A stretch of 56,000 nucleotides of DNA from Deinococcus sp. JMULE3 (GCF_013337115.1 NZ_SGWE01000001.1:1-56000), one strand, 5' to 3'. Shown: positions 1-9,582, numbered from the stretch's first letter. Numbers and translations: made by a program. The notes: generated from the letters alone by a model not told the origin.

Positions 1-825
1 CCGGGCGTAGGCGTCCTCGGCGTCCGGGACGCGCCAGGGGCGCGGGGCGACCCCGCCGAAGGCCACGCGGACCCGGTCGCCGTCCACGATGGCCGCCACC
101 GACACCAGCGCGAACGCGTACGACGCGCGGTCCCGGACCTTGCGGTACAGGTGCGTGCCGCCCACCGGAGGGGGCAGGGTCACGCCGGTGATCAGCTCGC
201 CGGGTTCCAGGGTGGTTTCGAGGTGCGGGGTGTCCTCCGGCAGGCGGTAGAACTCGTCCAGCGTCAGGGTGCGCGCCGCGCCGTCGGGTTTCAGGGTGGT
301 CACCGTGGCGTCCAGCACGCGCAGCGCGACGGCCATGTCGGACGGATGCTGCGCGATGCAGGCGTCGCTCGTGCCGATCACGGCCAGCGTGCGGCTCAGG
401 CCGCGCAGCGCCGCGCAGCCCGAGCCGGGATCGCGTTTGTTGCACGGCAGGTTCGTGTCGTAGAAGTACGGGCAGCGGGCGCGCTGCAGCAGGTTCCCGC
501 CGGTCGAGGCCTTGTTGCGGATCTGCCCGGTCGCGCCCGCCATGATCGCGCGGGTCAGGACGCCGTAGTCGCTCCGCACGCGCGGGTGCGCGGCGAGATC
601 GGTGTTCGTCACCAGAGCGCCCACGTGCAGGCCACCGTCCGGGGTGTCCGTCACGCCGCGCAGGTTCAGGCGGCTGACGTCCACCAGGCGGCTGGGCTGC
701 TCGATGTCCAGTTTCATCAGGTCCAGCAGGTTCGTGCCGCCCGCGATGAACTTCGCGCCGATGGCCTCGGCGGCCTGCGCCGCGCCCTGCGGCGAGTCCG
801 CGCGGGTGTACGAGAAGGCCCTCAC
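1..825 (-). CDS. paoB: PaoB-like FAD-binding subunit of aldehyde oxidoreductase (partial)
   Basis: This is the FAD-binding middle subunit of a molybdenum hydroxylase. It passes electrons between the Fe-S subunit and the acceptor. Read on the minus strand it opens with a GTG at 825 that overlaps the stop of the upstream Fe-S gene (GTGA, 825-822). The C-terminus runs off the left edge, so only about 275 residues are visible. An FAD-binding stretch is seen near residues 27-32 (IAGGTN) and a second near 108-113 (TGGNLL). Right after it comes a cysteine-bearing insert ([16 protein letters not shown], then PGSGC; Cys118, 128, 137). E. coli PaoB/YagS has this kind of insert and carries an extra [4Fe-4S] there, whereas plain xanthine dehydrogenase FAD subunits do not. 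The Moco subunit would lie beyond the left edge. Confidence is high for the family; the substrate is unknown. Confidence 0.88.
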   Translation of the reverse strand, partial: MRAFSYTRADSPQGAAQAAEAIGAKFIAGGTNLLDLMKLDIEQPSRLVDVSRLNLRGVTDTPDGGLHVGALVTNTDLAAHPRVRSDYGVLTRAIMAGATGQIRNKASTGGNLLQRARCPYFYDTNLPCNKRDPGSGCAALRGLSRTLAVIGTSDACIAQHPSDMAVALRVLDATVTTLKPDGAARTLTLDEFYRLPEDTPHLETTLEPGELITGVTLPPPVGGTHLYRKVRDRASYAFALVSVAAIVDGDRVRVAFGGVAPRPWRVPDAEDAYAR

Positions 826-1376
826 GCGCCGTCACCGGCGGCGTGCACTTCGGTCACGGCCGCGATGATGTTCGGGTACGCGGCGCAGCGGCAGATGTTG
901 CCACTCAGACGCTCGCGCAGTTCCTCGGCGCTGAACGTCACCGCGTTCAGGTCGGCGGTGACGTGGCTGGGCACGCCCCGCGCGATCTCGTCCAGCGTGC
1001 CCACCGAGGAGCACAGCTGCCCCGGCGTGCAGTACCCGCACTGGTAGCCGTCGTGCCGGATGAAGGCGTCCTGCAGCGGGTGCAGGTTATCGGGGGTGCC
1101 CAGGCCCTCGACGGTCGTCACGTCCTGACCGTCGTGCATGACCGCCAGGGACAGGCAGCTCAGGACCCGCTGGCCGTCCAGCAGGACCGTGCAGGCCCCG
1201 CACTGGCCGTGGTCGCAGCCCTTCTTCGTGCCGGTCAGGTGCAGGTGTTCACGCAGCGCGTCGAGCAGCGTCACGCGCGGGTCGAGGTTCAGGTCGTGCG
1301 CCTCCCCGTTCACGGTCAGCGTGACGGGCAGGCGCGGCAGATCGGCCCCGCCGGGGGCCTCGGGAGTGTGGGTCAT
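822..1376 (-). CDS. paoA: PaoA-like [2Fe-2S] subunit of aldehyde oxidoreductase
   Basis: Small iron-sulphur subunit of the same oxidoreductase, 184 residues. A plant-type ferredoxin domain has Cys54, 59, 62 and 74 ([12 protein letters not shown], then LSC). It is followed by the helical second [2Fe-2S] domain with QCGYCTPG and ICRCAAYPN. These are the two clusters of the xanthine oxidase family. The ATG at 1376 was chosen because the protein then begins just before the ferredoxin fold; a GGAGG about 10 bases upstream supports it. No Tat signal is visible, although E. coli PaoA is exported, so the enzyme may be cytoplasmic here. Its stop overlaps the start of the FAD subunit, implying translational coupling. 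The 157 bases between this gene and the MATE gene hold a 6-bp hairpin (1416-1432) and a short palindrome (1500-1514) but no clear promoter. Confidence 0.9.
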   Translation of the reverse strand: MTHTPEAPGGADLPRLPVTLTVNGEAHDLNLDPRVTLLDALREHLHLTGTKKGCDHGQCGACTVLLDGQRVLSCLSLAVMHDGQDVTTVEGLGTPDNLHPLQDAFIRHDGYQCGYCTPGQLCSSVGTLDEIARGVPSHVTADLNAVTFSAEELRERLSGNICRCAAYPNIIAAVTEVHAAGDGA

Positions 1377-1533
1377 GCGGATGAAACCTCCGGGAGAGGG
1401 GCGTCGGCCACCGCCACCGGCTGAAGGCCGGTCAGTCCACCGGACGTGGGCGGGCATGGGGCAGCGGAAGGCCTGTCCCCCTACCTTCCCTGATTTCCGC
1501 TGCGGCTGCCGCAGGACGGCGTTTACCTGGGCT

Positions 1534-2901
1534 TTATGCTCCGCCGGGCGCGGCCCGCCCCGCTCCCGTGCGCCGCAGGAAACGGGCCAGCAGCGTCACG
1601 CCCGCGAAGCACAGCCCGGCGGTCAGCCCGAACCACAGGCCGCGCGGTCCCAGCCCCAGCCCGAAGGCCAGCGCGGCGCCGCTGCCCAGACCCAGCGCCC
1701 AGTAGGCGATCAGCGAGATCAGCAGCGGCCAGCGGGTGTCCTGCAGGCCGCGCAGCGCGGCGTTCGCGGTGACCTGCAGGCCGTCGAAGGCCTGGAACAG
1801 CGTGGCGATCAGCAGCAGCGCCGAGGCGCCCGCCACGACCGCCGCGTTCGCCGGGTCGCGGACGTTCACGAACACGCCGATGACCCGTTCGGGCGTCAGG
1901 ACGTACGTCACGCTCACGAGCAGCATCACCGCGATCGCCAGTCCCATGCCGAGCAGGCCCGCGCGGCGCGACAGCCGCAGTTGCCCCGCCCCGGCGTGCT
2001 GCGCCACCCGGATGCCCGTGGCGGTCGCCAGTCCCAGCGGCACCATGAACACCGCCGTGATGACCTGCAGGGCCACGTTGTGCGCCGCGAGCGCCTGCGG
2101 GCCGAAGCGGGCCATCAGCAGGCTGGTCACCGTGAACAGGCCCCCCTCGGCGCCCAGGGTCAGGCCGATCGGCCAGCCCAGGCGCAGCAGGGCGCGCAGT
2201 TCGCCCATCACCTCGGCGCGCGGCAGGGCCGGGCGGGGCAGGCGGCGCCGCGCCACCCACGCCAGCGTCAGCGCGCTGCCCCACGACGCCGCGACCGTCG
2301 CCAGCGCCGCGCCGCTCAGCCCCAGCGCAGGCAGCGCGCCCCACCCGTAGCTGAGGGCCGGGCTGAGCAGCCCCGCCACGCCCACGGCGCCCAGCGCGAC
2401 CGCCGTGACCACGCGCGGCTGCCCGGTGCCCTCCAGCGCGCCGCGCAGCGCACTGAACGCCAGCGTGGCGGGCATGCCCAGCGCGTACAGGCGCAGGTAC
2501 GTGCCCGCCAGTTCCCCGTCGATCCCGGCCGGGGCGCCGCGCGTGATCAGGTGCGCGGCGAGGAACGCGAGCGGCAGGAACAGCGCCGCGAGCAGCCCCG
2601 CGAGCCACAGGCCCCCCTGCGCCGCCCGCGCCACGCCGCGCGTGTCCCCGGCGCCGTGCGCGGCCGCCACGCGCGGCGCGACCGCGAGCATCACGCCGAT
2701 CAGCACGATGAAGCCCAGGTAGTACGTGGCGCTGCCGTACGCGACGGCGGCCAGCGGCCCGGCGCCCAGGCGGCCGATCACGGCGGTGCTGATCAGCGCC
2801 AGGGCGTTCAGGCTGAACTGCGACACGATCACCGGCGCGGCGAGGCGCAGCAGCTGAGCGGTCTCGGCCCGCAGGCCCGGTGGGAAAGAGGTGGCGCTCA
2901 C
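1534..2901 (-). CDS. MATE family multidrug efflux transporter
   Basis: Integral membrane cation/drug antiporter, 455 residues, the usual MATE length. About twelve hydrophobic segments are visible in two similar halves. The N-terminal segment (LLRLAAPVIVSQFSLNALAL) followed by D/N-poor loops and the GxLG-type turn (VIGRLGAGPLAAVAYG) is typical of NorM/DinF-like MATE proteins. The start is a GTG at 2901. A TATGGT box (2913-2908) ends 6 bases upstream, and no ribosome binding site is visible, which fits a leaderless transcript. The gene lies upstream of the paoAB genes on the same strand, but a 157-base gap separates them, so co-transcription is not certain. The drug or metabolite exported cannot be deduced from the sequence. 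Confidence 0.88.
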   Translation of the reverse strand: MSATSFPPGLRAETAQLLRLAAPVIVSQFSLNALALISTAVIGRLGAGPLAAVAYGSATYYLGFIVLIGVMLAVAPRVAAAHGAGDTRGVARAAQGGLWLAGLLAALFLPLAFLAAHLITRGAPAGIDGELAGTYLRLYALGMPATLAFSALRGALEGTGQPRVVTAVALGAVGVAGLLSPALSYGWGALPALGLSGAALATVAASWGSALTLAWVARRRLPRPALPRAEVMGELRALLRLGWPIGLTLGAEGGLFTVTSLLMARFGPQALAAHNVALQVITAVFMVPLGLATATGIRVAQHAGAGQLRLSRRAGLLGMGLAIAVMLLVSVTYVLTPERVIGVFVNVRDPANAAVVAGASALLLIATLFQAFDGLQVTANAALRGLQDTRWPLLISLIAYWALGLGSGAALAFGLGLGPRGLWFGLTAGLCFAGVTLLARFLRRTGAGRAAPGGA

Positions 2902-2907
2902 CGCGAC

Positions 2908-2913
2908 ACCATA
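2908..2913 (-). promoter_or_regulatory. TATGGT -10 box, leaderless start of the MATE gene
   Basis: TATGGT lies on the minus strand, six bases before the GTG at 2901. With a transcription start about 6-7 bases after the box, the mRNA would begin at or next to the start codon. No -35 hexamer is obvious. Inference from motif spacing. Confidence 0.5.
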
Positions 2914-2999
2914 GCCGCCGGGCCTGCGGGCGTGATCGGCTGCGCGGGACAGCGCCGCCCGCCAGACGGAATGAACAAACGTCCGTTAGGGAAGCGCGG

Positions 3000-3005
3000 T
3001 ACAGT
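3000..3005 (+). promoter_or_regulatory. TACAGT -10 box, leaderless start
   Basis: TACAGT fits TANNNT and ends five bases before the ATG at 3011. No Shine-Dalgarno sequence lies between. This spacing predicts a leaderless or nearly leaderless mRNA for the PLP enzyme. Confidence 0.5.
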
Positions 3006-3010
3006 GGGCC

Positions 3011-4213
3011 ATGACCCACAATCCAGACCGCGCGTTCCGCACGCGCGCCGTGCACGCCGGGCACGGCCTCGACCCCGCCACCGGGGCGCACGCCACGCCC
3101 ATCTACGCGACCTCCACCTTCGGGTACGGCAGCGCCGAACGCGGCGCGCGTCTCTTCGCGGGCGAGGAACAGGGCTACTTCTACTCGCGCCTGACCAACC
3201 CCACCGTCCGCGCCTTCGAGCAGAAGGTCGCCAGCTTAGAAAACCTGCCCGACGCGGTCGCCTTCGCCAGCGGCATGGGCGCCGTGTCCGCCCTGTGCCT
3301 GACCCTGCTCAAGCCCGGTGACGAGGTGATCTTCGTCGCGCCGCTGTACGGCGGCACCACCGGCTTCCTGCACGAGGTCGCCGCGAAGTTCGGCGTGACC
3401 GTCCACGAGGCCCCCGACGAGGCCGGGGTGGAGACCCTGACCGGCCCCCGAACGCGCCTGATCTGGGTCGAGACGCCCACCAACCCCGCGCTCGGCATCG
3501 TGGACCTCGCGCGGATCGCCCGCGCCGCCCAGGCCTGCGGCGCCCTGAGCGTCGCGGACAACACCTTCAGCACGCCCGCCCTGACCCGCCCCGCCGAACA
3601 CGGCATCGACCTCGTCATGCACAGCGCCACCAAGTACCTCGGCGGTCACGGGGACGCCATCGGCGGCGTCGTCGCAGGCCCGGCGGACCTGCTGGCCGAG
3701 CTGCGCGGCGTCGGCCTGCGGCACGTCGGCGCGTCGCTGGGCCCCTTCGAGGCGTACCTGTTCCTGCGCGGCATGAAGACCCTCCCGCTGCGCATGCACG
3801 CCCACTGCGAGGGCGCCGCTGCCCTGGCGCAGGCGCTGGACGGCCACCCCGCCCTGAAGGCCCTGCACTACCCCGGCCTGCGCAGCCACCCCGGCCACGC
3901 GGTCGCCGCGCGGCAGATGAGCGGCTTCGGCGGGCTGCTCAGCATCGACCTGGGCACCCAGGCCGCCGCCTACGCGTTCCTGAACCACCTGACGCTGTTC
4001 ACGCAGGCCGTCAGCCTCGGCGACGTGGAAAGCCTCTCGTGCCACCCGGGCAGCACCACCCACCACCTCCTGGGCGAGGAAGCCCTGCGCCGCCAGGGCG
4101 TCACGCCCGGCCTCGTGCGCCTCAGCGTCGGGATCGAGGACCCCCGCGACCTCGTGGACGACGTCCTGGGCGCGCTGGAGCACGTCCGGGCCGGGCACCT
4201 CCAGCCCGGCTGA
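3011..4213 (+). CDS. Cys/Met metabolism PLP enzyme (methionine gamma-lyase-like)
   Basis: Pyridoxal-phosphate enzyme of the trans-sulphuration family, 400 residues, the normal length. The PLP lysine is K208 in SATKYLGGHGD. Upstream are the tetramer-interface YSRLTNPT motif and the cofactor-stacking region FASGMGAVSALCL. VETPTNP and ADNTF complete the PLP pocket. Family members include methionine gamma-lyase, cystathionine gamma-lyase and O-acetylhomoserine sulfhydrylase; the sequence alone does not separate them cleanly. I favour methionine gamma-lyase from its length, the GYFYSRLTNPT region and the solitary gene context. It stands alone, divergent from the MATE gene, and ends at a strong hairpin shared with the convergent mutase gene. 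Cytoplasmic. Confidence 0.85.
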   Translation: MTHNPDRAFRTRAVHAGHGLDPATGAHATPIYATSTFGYGSAERGARLFAGEEQGYFYSRLTNPTVRAFEQKVASLENLPDAVAFASGMGAVSALCLTLLKPGDEVIFVAPLYGGTTGFLHEVAAKFGVTVHEAPDEAGVETLTGPRTRLIWVETPTNPALGIVDLARIARAAQACGALSVADNTFSTPALTRPAEHGIDLVMHSATKYLGGHGDAIGGVVAGPADLLAELRGVGLRHVGASLGPFEAYLFLRGMKTLPLRMHAHCEGAAALAQALDGHPALKALHYPGLRSHPGHAVAARQMSGFGGLLSIDLGTQAAAYAFLNHLTLFTQAVSLGDVESLSCHPGSTTHHLLGEEALRRQGVTPGLVRLSVGIEDPRDLVDDVLGALEHVRAGHLQPG

Positions 4214-4224
4214 ACCCAGCGAAG

Positions 4225-4257
4225 GAGGCGGCCCGGACGATCGCACCGGGCCGCCTC
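4225..4257. terminator. Bidirectional hairpin terminator
   Basis: A perfect 12-bp stem (4225-4236 with 4246-4257, arm GAGGCGGCCCGG) closes a 9-base loop between two convergent genes. No T-run follows on either side, so it may act only as a strong hairpin. Confidence 0.7.
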
Positions 4258-4267
4258 TGTGCTGGAT

Positions 4268-5674
4268 TCAGCTCAGGTGCCGCATCGTCAGCGTCCGCAA
4301 CTGCCCCAGGATGCCCTGCACCTCACCCGGACTCGGGGCTTCCACGTACAGCCGCACCACGGGTTCCGTCCCGGACGCGCGCACCATCCCGTACCCCCCG
4401 TCGAACGCCAGCTTCACGCCGTCGAGCGTGATCACGTCCTGCACCGCGTGCGCGCCCAGCCGCGCGGTGTTCGCCACGTCGTCCATCAGCGCCGCGCGGT
4501 TCACCGGGCCCGGCAGGTGCAGGTCCACGCGGTCGTAGTGATGCCGGAAGTCCAGCAGCGCCTCGATCTGCCGGAACTGCTCGTCCAGCCCCAGCCCCGT
4601 CGCCGCGACCGTCTCCTGCAGCAGCAGGCCGTTCAGCAGCCCGTCCCGCTCGGGCACGTGCCCCTGCACGCCGATCCCGCCGGACTCCTCCCCGCCGATC
4701 AGCACCTGCCGCGCCGGGTCCGCCTCGCCCTCCAGGAAATGATCGGTGATGTACTTGAAGCCCACCGGGGTCTGCACGACCTCCAGCCCGTGATGCCGCG
4801 CCAGCCGCTCGATGATGCCGCTCGTGGAGACCGTCCGCACCACCCGCCCCCGCAGGCCCCGCCGCGCGAGGTGATGGAGCAGCACCGCGAAGATCTGATG
4901 ACTGTTGAAGAACGCCCCGCCCGCCAGCACCGCCCCGATACGGTCCGCGTCGCCGTCCGTGACCATCGTGAACGCCGGACCCGACACGCCCCGCATAGCC
5001 TGCGCGGTCGCCTCCAGATTCGACGGGATCGGCTCGGGGTTCACGCCGCCGAACAGCGGGTCCGGCGCCTGCCGCAGCCCGTGGAACGGCACGCCCAGGT
5101 GCTCCCGCGTGAACTGCTCGATCCAGCCGCCGGCCGCGCCGTGCATCGCGTCGTGGTACACCGGCAGGCCCGACGCGCGGATCGCGCCCGTGTCCACCAG
5201 CCCCGCCAGGGCCGACAGGTACGCCTCCCGCGCACTCCCGTCCGACAGCGCGCCCCCGGCACCCACGGTCAGCGGCGCGTCGATGCGCGACTCCACCTCC
5301 TGCACCAGCGCCGGCGTGGCGCTCCCCCCGTACGGCCCCTTGAGCTTGTACCCCTGGTACTGCCCCGGGTTGTGACTCGCGGTGATCATCACGCCCCCGG
5401 CGTGCCCACCCGCCCGCGTCGCGTGCGACAGCGCCGGGGTGGGCGTCGGCCCGCCCAGCAGCGTCACGTCCAGGCCTGCGTCCGCCAGGGTCCGCGCCGC
5501 CGCGCCCGCGAACGCCCCGCCCAGGAAGCGCGTGTCGTGCGCCACCACCGCGCTGCGCCCACCACCCGCCAGAAGTGCCGCCGCGTGCGCCTGCGCCACC
5601 CGCCGCACGTTCGCGAAGGTGAACTCGTCCGCGATCACGCCGCGCCAGCCGTCCGTGCCGAAAGAGAGCTTCAT
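4268..5674 (-). CDS. Phosphoglucomutase/phosphomannomutase family protein
   Basis: Alpha-D-phosphohexomutase, 468 residues, interconverting sugar-6- and sugar-1-phosphates. All four family signatures are present. The active-site serine loop is MITASHNP with S100. The Mg-binding loop is DGDADR (residues 240-245). The sugar-binding loop is GGEESGG (327-333). The C-terminal phosphate-binding loop is RASGTEP, near residue 440. The N-terminus FGTDGWRG is typical of bacterial PGM/PMM. The divergent neighbour is mannose-1-phosphate guanylyltransferase, so a phosphomannomutase role feeding GDP-mannose is plausible, but the motifs do not settle glucose versus mannose. The ATG at 5674 sits seven bases after a TACGCT box with no ribosome binding site, implying leaderless translation. 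Confidence 0.9.
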   Translation of the reverse strand: MKLSFGTDGWRGVIADEFTFANVRRVAQAHAAALLAGGGRSAVVAHDTRFLGGAFAGAAARTLADAGLDVTLLGGPTPTPALSHATRAGGHAGGVMITASHNPGQYQGYKLKGPYGGSATPALVQEVESRIDAPLTVGAGGALSDGSAREAYLSALAGLVDTGAIRASGLPVYHDAMHGAAGGWIEQFTREHLGVPFHGLRQAPDPLFGGVNPEPIPSNLEATAQAMRGVSGPAFTMVTDGDADRIGAVLAGGAFFNSHQIFAVLLHHLARRGLRGRVVRTVSTSGIIERLARHHGLEVVQTPVGFKYITDHFLEGEADPARQVLIGGEESGGIGVQGHVPERDGLLNGLLLQETVAATGLGLDEQFRQIEALLDFRHHYDRVDLHLPGPVNRAALMDDVANTARLGAHAVQDVITLDGVKLAFDGGYGMVRASGTEPVVRLYVEAPSPGEVQGILGQLRTLTMRHLS

Positions 5675-5681
5675 GCCGCCC

Positions 5682-5687
5682 AGCGTA
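5682..5687 (-). promoter_or_regulatory. TACGCT -10 box, leaderless start of the mutase gene
   Basis: TACGCT on the minus strand ends seven bases before the ATG at 5674. The same box followed by GGGCGG occurs upstream of the DUF808 gene, and TACGCT recurs before the gene starting at 55921. Confidence 0.55.
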
Positions 5688-5755
5688 CCCTCCCGGACTG
5701 CCCATCAAGAATTCATGTGCCCTCAGGTGACTTCCCTGTCAGGTATCCGGGCGCA

Positions 5756-5761
5756 TAAGGT
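5756..5761 (+). promoter_or_regulatory. TAAGGT -10 box, leaderless start of manC
   Basis: TAAGGT ends five bases before the ATG at 5767 and there is no Shine-Dalgarno sequence. The 92-base divergent gap therefore holds two back-to-back leaderless promoters, this one and TACGCT at 5687-5682. Confidence 0.5.
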
Positions 5762-5766
5762 AGACC

Positions 5767-6828
5767 ATGAGCTTCTACCCTGTGATCCTGGCCGGCGGCA
5801 GCGGTGAACGGTTCTGGCCCCTGTCCCGCAAGAGCAAACCCAAACAGTTCCTGACGTTGGAAAGCAGCGGCCGCAGCCTGCTGCAGACCACCGCCGAACG
5901 CCTGACCGCCGGGCAGGGTGGCCTGGAACGCCTGATGATCGTCACCGCCAACGAGCACCGCGGGCACGTCCTGGAACACCTCCCGGACCTGCCGCTGGAG
6001 AACCTGCTCGTGGAACCCATTCCGCGCGACACCGCCGCTGCGATCCTGTACGGCGCGCTCACCGTGCACCGCGACGATCCGGACGCCGTCATGGGCGTGT
6101 TCCCCGCCGACCACCGCGTGGACGACCCGGACGCCTTCAATGCCGTCCTGAACCGCGCCGTCGAGTACGCCCGCACCCACGACGCCCTGGTCACGCTGGG
6201 CATGACCCCCTCGTACCCCGCCACCGGCTACGGCTACATCGAACAGGGCGACGAGGACGCGGGCAGCGGCGTGTACCGCGTGCAGCGCTTCACCGAGAAA
6301 CCCGACGCGGACCTCGCGCGGGACTTCCTGAGCACCGGACGGTACCTGTGGAACTCCGGGATGTTCATCTGGCGGGTCGAGGTGATCCTCAGGGCCTTCG
6401 AGACCCTGGTGCCCGAACTGTACGGCCCGATGCTCGACGCGTCCAGGCAGCGCGGCGGCCTGCGGCAGGTCTACCCGACCCTCCCGAAGATCAGCGTGGA
6501 CTACGCCATCCTGGAACGCGCCCGGAACGTCGCCGTGATCCCCGCCAGTTTCGGCTGGGACGACCTGGGGGACTGGAACGCCCTGGAACGCCTGCTGAAG
6601 GGCGACGGCGGGAACGTCGCCGTGGGCCGCCACGTCAGCCTGGACACCGGCGGCGCGATCATGTACACCACGGGCGGCGAGGACCTGATCGCCACCATCG
6701 GCCTGGAAGACGTGGTCGTGGTGCGCGCCGGGGACGTCACGCTGGTCGTCCGCAAGGACCGCACGCAGGACATCAAGAAGGTCGTCGCGCAGCTCAAGGA
6801 CAACCCGGAACTCGCCCGCTTCGCCTGA
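5767..6828 (+). CDS. manC: Mannose-1-phosphate guanylyltransferase
   Basis: Makes GDP-mannose from GTP and mannose-1-phosphate; cytoplasmic. The protein has 353 residues, the length of the nucleotidyltransferase domain alone, so the phosphomannose isomerase domain of bifunctional type II enzymes is absent. The signature at residues 9-28 starts [10 protein letters not shown] and ends with the KPKQF stretch that binds the nucleotide. RFTEKPD (near 175) and LWNSGMF (near 195) are the sugar-binding motifs. The gene is divergent from a phosphohexomutase that could supply its substrate. GDP-mannose would serve exopolysaccharide, glycolipid or glycoprotein synthesis, but no glycosyltransferase lies nearby. 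The start is fixed by the leaderless TAAGGT box. Confidence 0.93.
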   Translation: MSFYPVILAGGSGERFWPLSRKSKPKQFLTLESSGRSLLQTTAERLTAGQGGLERLMIVTANEHRGHVLEHLPDLPLENLLVEPIPRDTAAAILYGALTVHRDDPDAVMGVFPADHRVDDPDAFNAVLNRAVEYARTHDALVTLGMTPSYPATGYGYIEQGDEDAGSGVYRVQRFTEKPDADLARDFLSTGRYLWNSGMFIWRVEVILRAFETLVPELYGPMLDASRQRGGLRQVYPTLPKISVDYAILERARNVAVIPASFGWDDLGDWNALERLLKGDGGNVAVGRHVSLDTGGAIMYTTGGEDLIATIGLEDVVVVRAGDVTLVVRKDRTQDIKKVVAQLKDNPELARFA

Positions 6829-6874
6829 ACCGGACTCCGCAGAACCCGTACAAGAACTCGACGCTGCACCCTGC

Positions 6875-6902
6875 GGGCGCTACTGGACCTCCGGTGGCGC
6901 CC
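6875..6902. terminator. Hairpin terminator between convergent genes
   Basis: A 12-bp stem with two mismatches that pair as G-U in one RNA orientation (GGGCGCTACTGG against CCGGTGGCGCCC) closes a 4-base ACCT loop. It lies between manC and the convergent cyclase gene. No T-run. Confidence 0.6.
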
Positions 6903-6925
6903 ACACGACTGTACCGACAGTGAGG

Positions 6926-8047
6926 TCAGGCGCTGCCAGGAGGGGATGCCTTCAGCGGCCCAACGCCGGCCGACAGGCTGCCGGGCGTGCCCGCCGGCGT
7001 CCCGGTCCACGACGGGGACACGTCCACGCGGTTCTTGCCGCTGCGCTTGGCGCGGTACAGCGCCTGATCGGCGCGGGCGAAGGCGTCCCGGAACGGTTCC
7101 CCGGCGGCCCAGTGCGTGCCGCCCAGGCTCAGCGTGACGCGCTGCCCCGCGAGCTCCGTGGCGGCCACGGCGGCGCGCAGCGTCTCGCCCAGCGCGGCGG
7201 CGTCCTCCAGGCCGCCGGGGCTCAGGAGGACGAATTCCTCGCCGCCCCAGCGGGCCAGGACGCTGCCGGGCGGCAGGTGTTCCTGCACGGTGCGGGCCAG
7301 CTGGCGCAGCACGTCGTCGCCCACCGCGTGCCCGTGCGTGTCGTTCACGAGCTTGAAGTCGTCCGCGTCGAGCACCAGGAGGTTCTGCCCCGCGCGGGTC
7401 TGATCCTCGAACCCGCGGCGGTTGAGCAGTCCGGTCAGCGGGTCGTGCGTGGCGAGGTACTCGAGCAGGTGCGCGCGTTCCACCACCTGACCGAGCGTCT
7501 GGCGCATGACCACGCCCACCGCCAGCAGCGCGAACATGCCGAGGTTCACCCACTGCGTCAGGGCCCGCGTGCCCGGCGGGGCGCCGCTGAGCAGGTTCAC
7601 CTCCAGCCGGTACGCGCCGAGCAGGACGACCGCCAGGGGCAGCGACCACGCGGGCGGCAGGACCAGCAGCAGGCCCGTCACGATGAACAGCAGCACGCTG
7701 CCGAGCAGGTCCGCGTCCAGCGGCGAGCCGGGGTTCAGGGCGTACCCGGTCAGGAAGTGCACGCCGCTGAGCAGCAGCAGCCCCGCGAAGATCCGCTCGG
7801 CGTGCGGGAGCCGCCGCGTGTCCCGCCACACCAGCACCGTCAGCGCGCCGCCGCTGAGCATCACCGCGCCGTGCGTGAGGGCCAGTCCGGTCGCGCCGGA
7901 CCGGATCAGGTGCAGCAGCAGCAGCGTCAGGCCCGGCGCGGCCAGCAGCAGCGCCAGCAGGTACCCGCGCAGCTTAACCCGCGTCACCTCGGCCGGGGGG
8001 CCAGCGGTGCGGGGCGGCGGGGGCAGTGCGGGCAGCGGTCTGGTCAT
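6926..8047 (-). CDS. Membrane diguanylate cyclase (GGDEF)
   Basis: Predicted to make cyclic di-GMP from two GTP. The first half (residues about 28-185) holds five or six hydrophobic segments of a membrane sensor module with no named domain that I recognise. A coiled linker (LGQVVERAHLLEYLATHDPLTGLLNRRGF) leads into the cyclase domain. The active site is GGEEF (residues 268-272), a functional GGDEF variant. No RxxD inhibitory site precedes it at the usual five-residue distance, so product inhibition may be absent. The ATG at 8047 gives 373 residues; a GTG at 8113 would add 22 residues, and neither has a clear ribosome binding site. A MITE-like repeat lies immediately upstream (8126-8261). Confidence 0.87.
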   Translation of the reverse strand: MTRPLPALPPPPRTAGPPAEVTRVKLRGYLLALLLAAPGLTLLLLHLIRSGATGLALTHGAVMLSGGALTVLVWRDTRRLPHAERIFAGLLLLSGVHFLTGYALNPGSPLDADLLGSVLLFIVTGLLLVLPPAWSLPLAVVLLGAYRLEVNLLSGAPPGTRALTQWVNLGMFALLAVGVVMRQTLGQVVERAHLLEYLATHDPLTGLLNRRGFEDQTRAGQNLLVLDADDFKLVNDTHGHAVGDDVLRQLARTVQEHLPPGSVLARWGGEEFVLLSPGGLEDAAALGETLRAAVAATELAGQRVTLSLGGTHWAAGEPFRDAFARADQALYRAKRSGKNRVDVSPSWTGTPAGTPGSLSAGVGPLKASPPGSA

Positions 8048-8125
8048 GAGGCGGGGCTCGTGCCCCCATGCTGGCCCGTCGCCTCTGACGGGAACCTTTC
8101 CTTCACGGTGCACCCGGGGCAGGTG

Positions 8126-8261
8126 ATACGGATTCCGTTTGTTTCGCCAACAATCCGGAACTTCACCGGATCGCCGGCTCCACGTCCGGAACCCGTTTCT
8201 TTCCTACTCGCATCCGCTCGGATTGAATGGGCTGTAAAGCCCGTTCAATCGGAGTCCGTAT
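8126..8261 (+). repeat. MITE-like dispersed repeat, copy A
   Basis: A 136-base noncoding element. Its ends are inverted repeats matching at 11 of 12 positions (ATACGGATTCCG and ATACGGACTCCG). Inside is a 13-bp hairpin with one mismatch (GATTGAATGGGCT with AGCCCGTTCAATC, about 8221-8250). A diverged copy in opposite orientation lies at 19796-19929. The two share the blocks CGGATTCCGTTTGTTTCG and CCACGTCCGGAACCCGTTTC. Small noncoding repeats are known in Deinococcus; assignment to a named family needs a search. It separates the DUF808 gene from the cyclase gene. Confidence 0.8.
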
Positions 8262-8296
8262 GAGAGGCCTTGCCCCCACCAGGGCACCCGGTGGGG

Positions 8297-9237
<941 letters not shown>

Positions 9238-9241
<4 letters not shown>

Positions 9242-9276
9242 GGGCGGGCTCCGGCATTGGGGGTGAGGTGCAGCAT
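9238..9276 (-). CDS. Possible 12-codon leader peptide coupled to DUF808
   Basis: ATG at 9276 opens MLHLTPNAGARP and stops at 9238, overlapping the DUF808 start by four bases (ATGA). A TACGCT box ends eight bases before this ATG, with no ribosome binding site, so the first start codon on the predicted transcript would be this one. The ribosome binding site of DUF808 lies within the frame. Too short to support by coding statistics; the case rests on geometry only. Confidence 0.4.
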
Positions 9277-9284
9277 TCCCGCCC

Positions 9285-9290
9285 AGCGTA
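9285..9290 (-). promoter_or_regulatory. TACGCT -10 box upstream of the DUF808 leader frame
   Basis: TACGCTGGGCGG on the minus strand is identical over 12 bases to the box before the phosphohexomutase gene (5687-5676). It ends eight bases before the ATG at 9276. Confidence 0.5.
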
Positions 9291-9438
9291 GCAGGGGCGC
9301 GCCCCCGGACACCGCAGGATCAAGACTTCGTAGGGACGCCGCCCAGACAGGTGTGGGCTCATCCTCCCGGCGGCCCGGACGATTCTGCCCGCACGTGCCG
9401 ACCTGCATGCCCGGCTGTGGCCTGCCCAGACACGTCCG

Positions 9439-9468
9439 CTGACAGGGGCGCGGGGCGGGGTGTATCCT
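9439..9468 (+). promoter_or_regulatory. Candidate promoter of the xdh operon
   Basis: CTGACA (9439-9444, five of six to the -35 consensus) is followed after 18 bases by TATCCT (9463-9468, four of six to the -10 consensus). Transcription would start near 9475. This predicts an untranslated leader of about 140 bases before xdhA, unlike the leaderless genes around it. The 300 or so bases between DUF808 and this leader hold no other gene that I can support. Confidence 0.5.
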
Positions 9469-9549
9469 GCAGGCATCGGACAATCAGGCTGTCGTTCTGC
9501 ATGGATAACCGTCAGCCCGCCCCCCAGTTCGCACGTCAGGCGTCAACCA

Positions 9550-9582
9550 TGCGCGGTGTCCTCCATCCGGAGGTGCGGCGCA
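9550..9582 (+). promoter_or_regulatory. Hairpin in the xdh leader
   Basis: TGCGC (9550-9554) pairs with GCGCA (9578-9582), and CCTCC (9560-9564) pairs with GGAGG (9569-9573) around an ATCC loop, with an internal loop between. A second possible pairing is GCATGG (9499-9504) with CCATGC (9547-9552). A 38-codon frame from ATG 9501 spans the structure and stops at 9617, overlapping the xdhA start. I could not match this leader to any riboswitch class from memory. Attenuation or translational control is inference. Confidence 0.35.

Noticed and set aside
1138..3321. Very long plus-strand reading frame rich in Arg, Gln and Ala
   Set aside because: It is antisense to the MATE and paoA genes. Its composition (RQARPAQ-type strings) is what a high-GC antisense frame gives, with no domain.
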